The notes under the pieces are model-generated. The model searched no databases. It was not told the DNA's origin and saw nothing but the letters and a program-made list of their open reading frames with translations. This document shows positions 1 to 7,001 of a stretch of 14,815 nt of DNA, piece after piece (within the stretch, counting starts at the first letter, position 1; every line of letters starts with the position of its first letter). The stretch lies in assembly GCA_011524425.1 (NCBI GenBank), contig WTKI01000376.1, positions 1 through 14,815 on the forward strand, read 5' to 3'. A program made the translations under genes and the position numbers. Source of the stretch: Altererythrobacter sp. (GTDB taxonomy: Bacteria > Pseudomonadota > Alphaproteobacteria > Sphingomonadales > Sphingomonadaceae).

Positions 1-125
1 TTGCTGAGCATGACGACTGGTCTCTCCTTGAAGACAAGCTCGCCGCAATCCGCAGGATGGGCGAAGCGCATGGGTCAGCACCGGTCCCGCAAGGCCATTC
101 ATCTGATTTTGAAGAAGCCAGCTAA
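1..125 (+). CDS. 3' end of an unidentified protein gene (partial)
   Basis: Reading frame 3 is open from the left edge and ends with TAA at 123-125. It encodes about 40 residues ending in HSSDFEEAS, with an acidic, helix-like stretch (WSLLEDKLAAIRRMGEAHG) that looks like a natural protein C-terminus. The competing frame-1 ORF from 1 to 195 has a composition rich in Ser, Lys and Gly and looks like a shadow. The start lies outside the window, so the family cannot be named. It runs in the same direction as astD, 220 bases upstream, but the low-GC gap makes shared transcription uncertain. Confidence 0.5.
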   Translation, partial: AEHDDWSLLEDKLAAIRRMGEAHGSAPVPQGHSSDFEEAS

Positions 126-208
126 CGCGCCCATCAGCGGCTTTGAGCAAATTACCTGTATTGGCGATAACAGCTTGTCCACAAAGGCAATCTAGACCTC
201 TTTTAATT

Positions 209-223
209 GGACGCGATGCGTCC
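209..223. repeat. Short perfect inverted repeat upstream of astD
   Basis: GGACGC (209-214), GAT, GCGTCC (218-223) form a perfect 6-bp inverted repeat with a three-base centre. It lies in the 220-base spacer between the partial upstream gene and astD. It could be a regulator site or a small hairpin. No T run follows, so it is not a convincing terminator. The rest of 126-295 is low in GC and shows no promoter that I can defend. Confidence 0.35.
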
Positions 224-295
224 TAACGCGCTCTTCGGGATTGTTTTAATAATGCGTGCGGGCACTCAAAAATAAACCGTTCGCTAAGAGGATTT

Positions 296-343
296 TTGCT
301 AACCCGTAATAACCGAGTTAGAAGTTTTGCGGCGAGGGAGTAA
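296..343 (+). promoter_or_regulatory. Possible leader peptide ORF with four Arg codons ahead of astD
   Basis: A TTG codon at 296, preceded by AAGAGGA at 286-292, opens a 15-codon frame reading MLTRNNRVRSFAARE and stopping with TAA at 341-343, two bases before the proposed ATT start of astD. Four of the codons are Arg (CGT, CGA, AGA, AGG), three of them usually rare in this kind of genome. The astD Shine-Dalgarno lies inside its last codons. CTAAC (299-303) and GTTAG (317-321) could pair within it. The spacing from the Shine-Dalgarno to TTG is short (3-4 bases), and the frame may be chance. The regulatory role is inference. Confidence 0.25.
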
Positions 344-345
344 CG

Positions 346-1758
346 ATTAGTAAACTGGTTTCCATAGAGCCAGCGACGGGCAAGGAGCTATGGCAAGGCA
401 GCGTCAGTGACATTGACGCTTGCGCTAAACGCGCGCGCAAAGCCTGGCCGCAATGGGCGGCTATGCCTCTGACTGATCGGATTGAGCGTATACGCCGCTT
501 TGCGCATGAAGTGCGCGACAGTGCTGAAGATTTTGCGCGTTTGATCGCTAAGGAGACCGGAAAACCGTTCTGGGAGGCGCGAACTGAAGTCGATGCCGTT
601 ATCGGCAAAGTGGAGATTTCAGTTAACGCCTATGCTGAACGCACCGGTAAGAAACGGCTTGATAGCGCCGCGCAAGGAACATCTGCTGTTCGCCACAAAC
701 CGCACGGCGTCATGGCGGTTCTGGGCCCTTACAATTTCCCTGCCCATTTGCCGAATGGCCATATCATTCCAGCGCTCATTGCTGGAAACTGCGTCGTCTT
801 TAAGCCGAGCGAAAAAACCCCGGCTGTCGGGGAGTTCCTTGTCTCGTGCTATCACAAGGCAGGCATACCCGATGATGTCGTTCAACTCGCCTTGGGTGAA
901 GTGGAAGAGGGTAAGGCATTAGTTGCGCACCGGGAGATCGACGGAGTTCTGTTTACCGGATCGGTGCAAGCAGGGATCGCAATCAACAGAGCGCTCGCGA
1001 AGAATCCCGGCAAAATGATCGCGCTGGAAATGGGCGGTAACAACCCCATCGTTATGCTCGATACACCGCGCTTGGATGACGCAGCGGCTCTTGTTGTCCA
1101 GTCTGCGTTTACCACCGCCGGGCAAAGATGCACTGCGGCACGCAGGCTAGTGGTTCTGGAGAGCGTTTTCGAACCTCTCATGGAAGTCCTGCTTCCAACT
1201 GTGCGCCGGATCCTGGTCGACGAGCCCTTCGCTGACCCTGCCCCTTTCATGGGACCGGTTATTGATAACTCCACAGCTCAAAAGCTGGCGGAGAGCTTTC
1301 TCTACCTGATTACCAATGGCGGAAAGCCATTGAAGCATATGCGCCGGCATGACGAGGATAAACCTTTCCTGACACCCGGCGTGATTGATGTGACGGAGAT
1401 GAAAGACCGTCCGGATGTGGAATTGTTCGGGCCACTTCTGCAGGTTGTTCGTGTGCCAGATTTCGATGCGGCCATAAAAGAAGCGAACAACACCCGGTTT
1501 GGCCTCTCCGCATCGCTCATCGGCGGCAGCACGCAAGACTATAACCGTTTCTGGGCCAATGCGCGGGCTGGCATCATTAACTGGAACAGACCCACCAACG
1601 GCGCATCATCGGCTGCGCCATTTGGCGGTGTTGGCTTGTCCGGAAACCATCGTCCCGCCGCATTCTATGCCGCCGACTACTGCGCTTACCCAGTAGCCAG
1701 CACTGAGATGGAAGAACCCAAAGCCACCTTGGGCATTGGCCTTAGCGAAGCGGAATAA
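346..1758 (+). CDS. astD: Succinylglutamate semialdehyde dehydrogenase (AstD), ATT start
   Basis: Cytoplasmic NAD-dependent aldehyde dehydrogenase that oxidises N-succinylglutamate 5-semialdehyde to N-succinylglutamate in the arginine succinyltransferase pathway (EC 1.2.1.71). From the proposed start it is 470 residues, normal for AstD. Seen: the ALDH N-terminus SIEPATGKELW, the PYNFPAHLPNGH segment (about 128-139), FTGS nucleotide loop (203-206), LEMGGNNP with general base Glu228, and GQRCT with catalytic Cys262. The frame is open back to a TAG at 319-321 but has no ATG, GTG or TTG before codon 40. Starting at that ATG (463) would remove the conserved N-terminal strand. GGAG at 337-340 sits five bases before ATT at 346, so ATT is the preferred start; CTG at 355 is the alternative. 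No other ast gene is visible. AstD assignment over other ALDHs rests on overall sequence flavour. Confidence 0.88.
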   Translation: MSKLVSIEPATGKELWQGSVSDIDACAKRARKAWPQWAAMPLTDRIERIRRFAHEVRDSAEDFARLIAKETGKPFWEARTEVDAVIGKVEISVNAYAERTGKKRLDSAAQGTSAVRHKPHGVMAVLGPYNFPAHLPNGHIIPALIAGNCVVFKPSEKTPAVGEFLVSCYHKAGIPDDVVQLALGEVEEGKALVAHREIDGVLFTGSVQAGIAINRALAKNPGKMIALEMGGNNPIVMLDTPRLDDAAALVVQSAFTTAGQRCTAARRLVVLESVFEPLMEVLLPTVRRILVDEPFADPAPFMGPVIDNSTAQKLAESFLYLITNGGKPLKHMRRHDEDKPFLTPGVIDVTEMKDRPDVELFGPLLQVVRVPDFDAAIKEANNTRFGLSASLIGGSTQDYNRFWANARAGIINWNRPTNGASSAAPFGGVGLSGNHRPAAFYAADYCAYPVASTEMEEPKATLGIGLSEAE

Positions 1759-1796
1759 TACCGCAGCAACAGACCGGCGCGCATTATGAACGGAAA

Positions 1797-1829
1797 AGGC
1801 GCCCCCTGCTCAAAGAGCAAGAAGCGCCT
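1797..1829 (-). terminator. Hairpin terminator for the glycine-zipper gene
   Basis: AGGCGC (1797-1802) pairs with GCGCCT (1824-1829) and TGCTC (1807-1811) with GAGCA (1815-1819), enclosing an AAA loop, with an internal CCCC/AGAA bulge. Read on the minus strand the hairpin is followed by TTTTCC, so it can end transcription from the 1934-2377 gene. In the plus direction it is followed by no T run and would only slow readthrough from astD. Confidence 0.6.
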
Positions 1830-1837
1830 CCCACAAC

Positions 1838-1851
1838 CCTCAGTACTGAGG
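1838..1851. repeat. 14-base perfect palindrome in the astD/glycine-zipper spacer
   Basis: CCTCAGTACTGAGG is a perfect 14-base palindrome. In RNA it can fold as a 5-bp stem with a GTAC loop. It is nested inside a larger imperfect pairing (TCCCACAACC at 1829-1838 with GTTGGTGGGA at 1866-1875), and GGGCC (1861-1865) can also pair with GGCCC (1877-1881). The whole 1759-1933 spacer contains no convincing gene. Confidence 0.45.
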
Positions 1852-1933
1852 TCTGCTCTCGGGCCGTTGGTGGGATGGCCCAAGTCCGAAATTTCGAACA
1901 GAACAGCTCTTGCGTGAGCCTGTCCGTGAAGCC

Positions 1934-2377
1934 TTACCGGCAGCGCGAATTGCTTCGGTCTATGGCTCTGCCAAGGATGGCACCGCCCGCCGCGCCAAGG
2001 ATCGCGCCCAGTGTCCTGTCACCGCGCCCGGCGATCTCATGTCCGGCCAACGCTCCTACACCTGCTCCGATCAAAAGACCGGTCGTGCCGTTTTCCTTGC
2101 GGCAGTAATAACGCCCGTCACGCCCGCGCCAGATGCGCGTATCGCGGTAGACACGCTCGCCGCGATATGAGCCCTGCCCATAACCGCGATCATAATAGTA
2201 GTGGCGGTGCTTGGCTTTTTTGCGCTTGTGGCCATAGGTCATATCACCCAGGACATTGGCAGCGGTTACACCGTTTTGAGGCGCGGCAATGTCAGCAGCC
2301 ATGGCAGGCGCAGAAAACGACAATGCAGCTGTAGCAGTCAAGACTAGCGCAAGTTGTTTCGCGTTTGTGAATGGCAT
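1934..2377 (-). CDS. Exported glycine-zipper 2TM protein (17-kDa surface-antigen type)
   Basis: A 147-residue protein with a clear Sec signal peptide (MPFTNAKQLALVLTATAALS, cleavage near AMA-A at about 27), a basic/Tyr/Gly-rich middle (about 50-90, KRKKAKHRHYYYD) and a C-terminal glycine zipper (about 100-140, GLLIGAGVGALAGHEIAG then GAILGAAGGAILG). This matches the Rick_17kDa_Anti/glycine-zipper 2TM group of envelope proteins, whose exact function is unknown. The start at 2377 is chosen because the signal peptide begins there and AAGGG lies eight bases upstream. The longer frame to 2443 adds a non-hydrophobic basic leader. Cys92 follows the typical RYYC pattern. It is monocistronic by layout, divergent from rarD, and followed by the hairpin at 1797-1829. 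Likely periplasmic or outer-membrane associated; this is family-based inference. Confidence 0.85.
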   Translation of the reverse strand: MPFTNAKQLALVLTATAALSFSAPAMAADIAAPQNGVTAANVLGDMTYGHKRKKAKHRHYYYDRGYGQGSYRGERVYRDTRIWRGRDGRYYCRKENGTTGLLIGAGVGALAGHEIAGRGDRTLGAILGAAGGAILGRAIDRSNSRCR

Positions 2378-2450
2378 TTTTGAAACCCTTCTCTCACTCA
2401 ATCGGCGGGTCGGACAATACCTCCGCTTCATCAGTACGTTCATGTATAGA

Positions 2451-2472
2451 GCATTGAACCTGAACAGAATGC
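2451..2472 (-). promoter_or_regulatory. GCATT...AATGC inverted repeat with TTCAGGTTCA core upstream of the glycine-zipper gene
   Basis: GCATT (2451-2455) and AATGC (2468-2472) form an inverted repeat enclosing a direct repeat of GAAC (minus strand: GTTCAGGTTC). It lies about 75-95 bases upstream of the 2377 start, where a promoter or regulator site would be expected, with CTATAC further downstream on the minus strand (about 2445-2450). I do not know the regulator; the site call is inference. The shared 2378-2548 spacer also serves rarD, for which I see no clear promoter. Confidence 0.3.
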
Positions 2473-2548
2473 AACGCGATCGTCAGCTATGTTCATATTC
2501 GGTGAGTGGTGCATGAACAAATGACGAATTGAGCGATTGACGCTGCCA

Positions 2549-3478
2549 ATGTCGGGCCCTAGCGCGCAGACCATGGGAGCAACTCAAATCCAGCCGCCAG
2601 ACCGGAGCGGAATCGCAGCAGCGCTGGGCGCTTATCTGTTGTGGGGCTTCCTGCCGCTGTATCTGGTTCTCCTACGCGAGATACCTGCATTCGAATTTGT
2701 CGGTTGGCGGATTATCTGGACGGTTCCGATCTGTTTCATATTGATTGGATTGCGAAACCAATGGTCAGAAATCAAAGCTGCGGTTTCAGCAACAAAGACA
2801 CTTGGTTGGCTGGCTGTCAGCGCGGCGCTTATCGGAGCCAACTGGCTAATCTACATCTGGGCGATCCATGAGAACTACGTCTATGCCGCCAGCATGGGGT
2901 ATTACCTGAACCCCTTGCTCAATGTTTTGCTCGGCACGGTCTTCTTGCAGGAGAAGCTATCGCGCAAGCAATGGCTTGCTGTGGCAATAGCGAGCGCTTC
3001 TATCGCTTCGCTTCTGTTTGGAGCGTTTTCAACCTTGTGGATTTCCCTGTCACTCGCAGGCACATTCGGGTTCTATGGCCTGGTCAGAAAGCAAACCCCT
3101 GTAGGCGCTCTTCCGGGGCTGACGATAGAATCCGTTTTACTGCTGCTGCCATCTTTTGCGATTGTCTGGTGGTATGCGCAAACGCCAGCAGGTTCGAGCT
3201 TTGGCAGCCAGCTTGATACCAGCCTGCTGATTGTACTGGGTGGTGTGGTTACCGCTGTGCCGCTGCTGCTGTTTGCAATCGCAGCCCGCAAGCTGGCCTA
3301 TTCAACCTTAGGCTTCATCCAATTCCTAGCCCCGACAATTGTCTTCATCCTAGGCCTCACAGTCTTTGGGGAAGAACTGCAATTGGCAGAGCTCGGCGCT
3401 TTCATCTTGATATGGATCGCCATTGGCATCTTCGTCAGTGACTTGTTCACTAAGCGCCGCGAACCGCTGCAAAGCTAA
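2549..3478 (+). CDS. rarD: RarD-type EamA-family permease
   Basis: An inner-membrane permease of about 309 residues with roughly ten hydrophobic segments. It begins with the RarD signature [13 protein letters not shown] and EFVGWRIIW, and later shows [23 protein letters not shown] and [16 protein letters not shown], all typical of the RarD branch of the EamA (DMT) superfamily. Its substrate is unknown; the chloramphenicol-sensitivity label from the family is historical. The start is uncertain: TTG 2537, ATG 2549 and ATG 2573 are all in frame and none has a good Shine-Dalgarno. ATG 2573 gives about 301 residues and begins closest to the conserved region; 2549 is a compromise. Its TAA overlaps the pyrC stop tail-to-tail by four bases, with no terminator hairpin between the two. 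Confidence 0.9.
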   Translation: MSGPSAQTMGATQIQPPDRSGIAAALGAYLLWGFLPLYLVLLREIPAFEFVGWRIIWTVPICFILIGLRNQWSEIKAAVSATKTLGWLAVSAALIGANWLIYIWAIHENYVYAASMGYYLNPLLNVLLGTVFLQEKLSRKQWLAVAIASASIASLLFGAFSTLWISLSLAGTFGFYGLVRKQTPVGALPGLTIESVLLLLPSFAIVWWYAQTPAGSSFGSQLDTSLLIVLGGVVTAVPLLLFAIAARKLAYSTLGFIQFLAPTIVFILGLTVFGEELQLAELGAFILIWIAIGIFVSDLFTKRREPLQS

Positions 3479-4512
3479 TCGACCAGCTTCCAATCGAGCG
3501 TTTGACCGGCATGAAAAGGAACAATGTCCTCGCCTGCTGCAGTAAGCATTTCAGGCACTGAATGCGGATCACGCTGCAAGGTTATGGAAGTCTCATTCAC
3601 AGGCAGCTTGTAAAAGGCAGGCCCGTGCAGCGACGCAAACCCTTCAAAATGCTCAATCGCATTTTCTTCTTCAAACACCGCCAAATAGCTTTCCAAGGCA
3701 AAGGGCGCATTGAAAATGCCCGCACACCCACAAGCGCTTTCCTTATCATGACGCGCATGCGGCGCGCTGTCTGTGCCGAGGAAGAACTTGGGATTGCCAG
3801 ATGTCGCCGCTTTACGCAGAGCTAGCCGGTGCTGCTCGCGCTTGGCAACAGGCAGGCAATAAGCGTGCGGACGCATTCCGCCGACTAGCATCGCATTGCG
3901 GTTTATGTGGAGATGCTGCGGCGTAATAGTGGCGGCAACATTGGGACCACACTCAAGTACAAAATCCACTGCATCGCTGGTCGTTATATGCTCAAAAACC
4001 ACGCGAAGCTTGGGAAAATCTTGAATGATGCCGCGCAAATGGCGTTCGATGAACTCAGCTTCCCGGTCAAAGATATCGATATCGTCCGTCGTCACTTCGC
4101 CGTGAATGCAAAGAACAATGTCTTCAGCTTCCATACGCGCGAAAACCGGAGTTAGCTTCGCGATATCGGAAACTCCATGCGCGGAATTGGTCGTAGCGTT
4201 GGCCGGGTAAAGTTTCGCTGCTGTAAACACCCCATCCGCCGCGCCGCGCGCCAGGTCATCGGGATCCGTGCTGTCCGTCAGATAGCAAGTCATCAACGGA
4301 GTGAAATCCACGCCTTCTGGCACCGCTGACATGATCCGGTTACGATAGGCCGCGGCACTGGCTGTATCTGTCACAGGCGGCGTCAAATTGGGCATGACTA
4401 TCGCGCGCGCAAACTGTCTTGCGGTGAAAGGCACAACATCGCGCATCATGTCCCCATCGCGAAAGTGCAGATGCCAGTCATCCGGGCGGCGAATTGTCAG
4501 CGTTTGAACCAT
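3475..4512 (-). CDS. pyrC: Dihydroorotase, class II (PyrC)
   Basis: Zinc amidohydrolase that cyclises N-carbamoyl-aspartate to dihydroorotate in de novo pyrimidine synthesis (EC 3.5.2.3), cytoplasmic. With the ATG at 4512 it has 345 residues, close to E. coli PyrC (348). Seen: [14 protein letters not shown] with metal ligands His14 and His16, the bridging lysine in [13 protein letters not shown] (Lys100), His137 in CIHGE, His175 in [10 protein letters not shown], and catalytic Asp248 in [12 protein letters not shown] ten codons upstream (4542) is possible, but the conserved N-terminus fits the ATG, although its Shine-Dalgarno is weak. It is divergent from the ATP-grasp gene with a 67-base spacer. 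Confidence 0.95.
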   Translation of the reverse strand: MVQTLTIRRPDDWHLHFRDGDMMRDVVPFTARQFARAIVMPNLTPPVTDTASAAAYRNRIMSAVPEGVDFTPLMTCYLTDSTDPDDLARGAADGVFTAAKLYPANATTNSAHGVSDIAKLTPVFARMEAEDIVLCIHGEVTTDDIDIFDREAEFIERHLRGIIQDFPKLRVVFEHITTSDAVDFVLECGPNVAATITPQHLHINRNAMLVGGMRPHAYCLPVAKREQHRLALRKAATSGNPKFFLGTDSAPHARHDKESACGCAGIFNAPFALESYLAVFEEENAIEHFEGFASLHGPAFYKLPVNETSITLQRDPHSVPEMLTAAGEDIVPFHAGQTLDWKLVD

Positions 4513-4579
4513 GCAAAACCCGATAGGCGCGAGCGCTGACACTTTCCAGCCCCGCTATTGAGTATTAGGCGCTTATCGC

Positions 4580-5488
4580 ATGTCACGAATCATTTTTCTC
4601 GCATGTGAGACAACTGTGCCGGATTCCCCATGCAGGCGGGAAGACGCCTACGAGCATGACCTGTCCGTCGCCGCTATTGAGCCAGCACTTGCAGCACAAG
4701 GCCTCAGCCTTGACGTAATCGATTGGGAAGCGCCGATTGAGTCATTCGCAGGCGCAGACCTTATCCTGCTCGGGACCTCTTGGAACTATCAGGACAAGGA
4801 AGAGGCCTTCCTTGCCAAGCTCGACGCCTTAGAGGCAATGGGCATGATCGTGTGCAATCCGGCTGAGGTGGTGCGCTGGAATATCGACAAGCGCTATCTT
4901 GCACGAATGGAAGAGCTTGGCGTGCCAACAATTCCTACGCTGTGGGTCGATAACGCCAGCGCGCGTGACATCGCGGCTGCGCAATCACATTTTGCAACAG
5001 ATCGCATTGTCGCAAAACGTCAGGTTGGTGCAGGTGCAGAAGGGCAGTTCCTGTTCAGTCCGGACAACCCCGTCTCGCACGGCTGGGAAAGCGAACGGCC
5101 GATGATGCTCCAACCCTTCCTGCCATCGATCCAGGATGAAGGTGAGCTGTCCTTCATCTTTATCGACGGTGCGCCCAGCCACGTTCTCAATAAACGCGCG
5201 GCCTCCGGCGAGTATCGTATTCAATCGCTCTATGGCGGGATAGAGCTGACAATCGAGCCGTCAAAGAGCGATATTGCTGCAGCTCAAAACGCCTATGACA
5301 AACTGCCATTCCCTGCTCCGCTTTATGCCAGAATTGATATGGTCCGCAGCGGTAACGGTGATTTGCTGCTTATCGAAGCGGAACTGATCGAGCCTTATCT
5401 GTATCCGGTACAAGGCCCCGAGCTTGGGCCACGACTCACGCAGGGTATCTTGAAACGCCTTGAAGCGCGCGCATACGCCACCACTTAA
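4580..5488 (+). CDS. Orphan ATP-grasp ligase (RimK/DcsG-like)
   Basis: A 302-residue protein with an ATP-grasp fold. Seen: an N-terminal Rossmann-like domain (MSRIIFLACE to about 95), then NIDKRYLARMEELGVPTIPT (101-120), the ATP-binding lysine in VAKRQVGAGAEG (Lys146 region), LQPFLPS (177-183), RIDMV (251-255) and the Mg-binding C-terminal motif LLLIEAELIEPYLY (262-275). This order matches the group that includes the D-cycloserine ligase DcsG and prokaryotic glutathione-synthetase-like enzymes, which join an acyl phosphate to an amine. The substrate here is not deducible, and no D-cycloserine genes are visible. It ends six bases before ygfZ, so the two are probably co-transcribed. The start is the first ATG; a weak TAGGCG lies upstream. 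Confidence 0.85.
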   Translation: MSRIIFLACETTVPDSPCRREDAYEHDLSVAAIEPALAAQGLSLDVIDWEAPIESFAGADLILLGTSWNYQDKEEAFLAKLDALEAMGMIVCNPAEVVRWNIDKRYLARMEELGVPTIPTLWVDNASARDIAAAQSHFATDRIVAKRQVGAGAEGQFLFSPDNPVSHGWESERPMMLQPFLPSIQDEGELSFIFIDGAPSHVLNKRAASGEYRIQSLYGGIELTIEPSKSDIAAAQNAYDKLPFPAPLYARIDMVRSGNGDLLLIEAELIEPYLYPVQGPELGPRLTQGILKRLEARAYATT

Positions 5489-5493
5489 GCATC

Positions 5494-6228
5494 ATGCCAC
5501 AAACCCATCTGTCCAGCCGGGCTCTTGTTCGGTTATCGCCTCGAGACACGTCGGAAGATGTCCGCGCGTTTTTGCAGGGTCTTGTGACCAATGATGTGAG
5601 CGGCGAGCTGCCGGTTTATGCAGCCCTCCTCAGCGCACAAGGCAAAGCCATGTTCGATTTTCTCGTTTGGGAAGATGACCGCGACATCCTGCTCGATTGC
5701 GAAGCATCGATTGCGCCTGATCTGGTCAAGCGCTTGTCGCTTTACCGCTTGCGGCGCGCGATCGACATCGCAGTAGACGAAACGCTTGCAGTGCATTGGT
5801 CGAGCGAGCCTGCAATCGGCGCGGTTGCTGATCCACGTTTGCCAGAATTGGGAAATCGGTGGATTGCGCCGCTCGATGATAGCGAAGCAGCCGATGAAGC
5901 ATGGTTGGCCCACCGCCTTTCGCTCGGCGTGCCAGAAGGCCAGGCCGAGCTTGGCGATATCCTATGGCTGGAAACCAATGCGGTGGAACTTAACGGCGTG
6001 AGCTTTGAAAAAGGATGCTATGTCGGCCAGGAAAACACCGCGCGGATGAACTGGCGGCAAAAGGTCAATCGCCGCTTAGTGATTGTTCCCATCGCGCGCT
6101 CGGACGAAAAGCGCTGCAAGATTACCTATCCCGATTTGGGTCTGGCAGTGGACCATTTACGAGTCGATGCACTTAGCTCAGACAACCTGCCAAATTGGCA
6201 AAGCAGCGCAATCACGTCGTCTGATTAG
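5494..6228 (+). CDS. ygfZ: YgfZ/IBA57-type folate-binding protein
   Basis: A 244-residue GcvT-like protein of the YgfZ (CAF17/IBA57) family, which helps assemble or repair certain Fe-S enzymes using a folate. The diagnostic motif K-G-C-Y-x-G-Q-E is present at 173-180 (KGCYVGQE, Cys175), and the N-terminus has the family pattern LVRLSPRDTSEDVRAFLQGLVTNDV. It lacks the long C-terminal domain of GcvT aminomethyltransferase, so it is not GcvT. It follows the ATP-grasp gene by six bases. Its last 17 bases overlap the convergent TetR gene. The Shine-Dalgarno is weak (TTAAG), so translation may depend on the upstream gene. Confidence 0.9.
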   Translation: MPQTHLSSRALVRLSPRDTSEDVRAFLQGLVTNDVSGELPVYAALLSAQGKAMFDFLVWEDDRDILLDCEASIAPDLVKRLSLYRLRRAIDIAVDETLAVHWSSEPAIGAVADPRLPELGNRWIAPLDDSEAADEAWLAHRLSLGVPEGQAELGDILWLETNAVELNGVSFEKGCYVGQENTARMNWRQKVNRRLVIVPIARSDEKRCKITYPDLGLAVDHLRVDALSSDNLPNWQSSAITSSD

Positions 6229-6811
6229 TTTGCGCAAGCGCGCCTACGAGCATCAGCTCTGCCCGGTCACGCGCAGCGGTTTCAGGCAAGCCGAGAGATT
6301 TAGACAAGGCTTTGCCGATCAAGGCATCGCCCATCGCCATCAACACCAGGGCTTGCGTCACTTCATGGACGTGCGTGACTTGCCCATGCGCCACAGCTTC
6401 GTCTGGGGCGATGTCATCCACAAGCTCATGGATAGTTTCTACAATCGGACTTAAAGCGTCTTCATTGCCGGTGAGGATCATCCAGCTCGCCAAAGCACCT
6501 GCCCCCTCTTTGTCGAACGCATCAAAGGCAAGATCAACGACTTCACGCGGATGGCCCAACCCTGCCCGGCTGGCTTCAACCGCTTCCTTGATTGTTTCGC
6601 ATACAGTCTCACACAAATGCCGGGCCAATTCCTTTTGAAGACCAGCTGCGGAACCGAAGTGATGCAGCAAATTGGCATGGGTGCGCCCCACTCTTGAGGA
6701 CACGGCCTTTAGCGTGACTGCCTGCGGACCAGCTTCGATAAGCAGTCCACGCGCCGCTTCCAGCGCTGTCTGGCGCGATTCTTCAGGTGAAAGTCGTTTT
6801 CGGCTTGCCAT
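6212..6811 (-). CDS. TetR/AcrR-family transcriptional regulator
   Basis: A 199-residue DNA-binding repressor. The N-terminal helix-turn-helix lies at about 33-52 (TLKAVSSRVGRTHANLLHHF) after the usual first helix (SRQTALEAARGLLIEAG). The C-terminal part is alpha-helical and presumably binds an unknown ligand. The start is supported by GGGAAG about ten bases upstream. It is divergent from the metal-dependent hydrolase with a 190-base spacer. That layout, and the palindrome at 6934-6955, suggest it represses that gene and perhaps itself. The C-terminal residues NQTT are encoded over the ygfZ 3' end. Confidence 0.9.
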   Translation of the reverse strand: MASRKRLSPEESRQTALEAARGLLIEAGPQAVTLKAVSSRVGRTHANLLHHFGSAAGLQKELARHLCETVCETIKEAVEASRAGLGHPREVVDLAFDAFDKEGAGALASWMILTGNEDALSPIVETIHELVDDIAPDEAVAHGQVTHVHEVTQALVLMAMGDALIGKALSKSLGLPETAARDRAELMLVGALAQTNQTT

Positions 6812-6863
6812 TGGTTATGTGTCTTCCCGTCCCCACGCGCAAAAGCAATTTAGCTTGGTTGGC

Positions 6864-6892
6864 TAGATAAAGGCCAACTGGAACGGGAACAA
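6864..6892 (-). promoter_or_regulatory. Candidate promoter of the TetR gene
   Basis: On the minus strand TTGTTC (6887-6892) and TATCTA (6864-6869) are 17 bases apart, about 50 bases upstream of the TetR start. An inverted repeat, GTTGGC (6858-6863) and GCCAAC (6873-6878), overlaps the -10 element. Only partial matches to the consensus, so the call is tentative. Confidence 0.3.
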
Positions 6893-6933
6893 GGCCACAG
6901 AGCGACATCCCCTCTGACGTTTTAGCCAGCATG

Positions 6934-6955
6934 CTATTGACATCAATGTTAATAG
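6934..6955 (+). promoter_or_regulatory. Probable TetR operator overlapping a TTGACA -35 box
   Basis: The 22 bases starting CTATTGACAT and ending ATGTTAATAG form an inverted repeat with 9 of 11 positions pairing. The -35-like TTGACA occupies 6937-6942 inside it. A second half-site-like ACAATGATGT follows at 6966-6975. The site lies 47 bases before the hydrolase ATG in the spacer shared with the TetR gene, which is where a TetR dimer would be expected to block the promoter. The -10 (about 6960-6965, TACTGA) is poor. Binding is inferred. Confidence 0.5.
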
Positions 6956-7001
6956 AGGCTACTGACAATGATGTAAGTTATTTTCCGGAGCCGACACAGC
7001 C

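Noticed and set aside
1..195. Frame-1 ORF from the left edge (64 residues)
   Set aside because: Frame 3 gives a more natural protein end at 125; the frame-1 product has shadow-like composition and runs into the low-GC leader.
2011..2334. Plus-strand ORFs over the glycine-zipper gene
   Set aside because: The minus-strand protein has a signal peptide and a known repeat pattern; the plus ORFs are Arg/His/Cys-rich shadows.
6880..6921. GGAAC motifs as a general-stress (EcfG) promoter
   Set aside because: No CGTT at 16-17 bases downstream of either GGAAC; the nearest is about 27 bases away.
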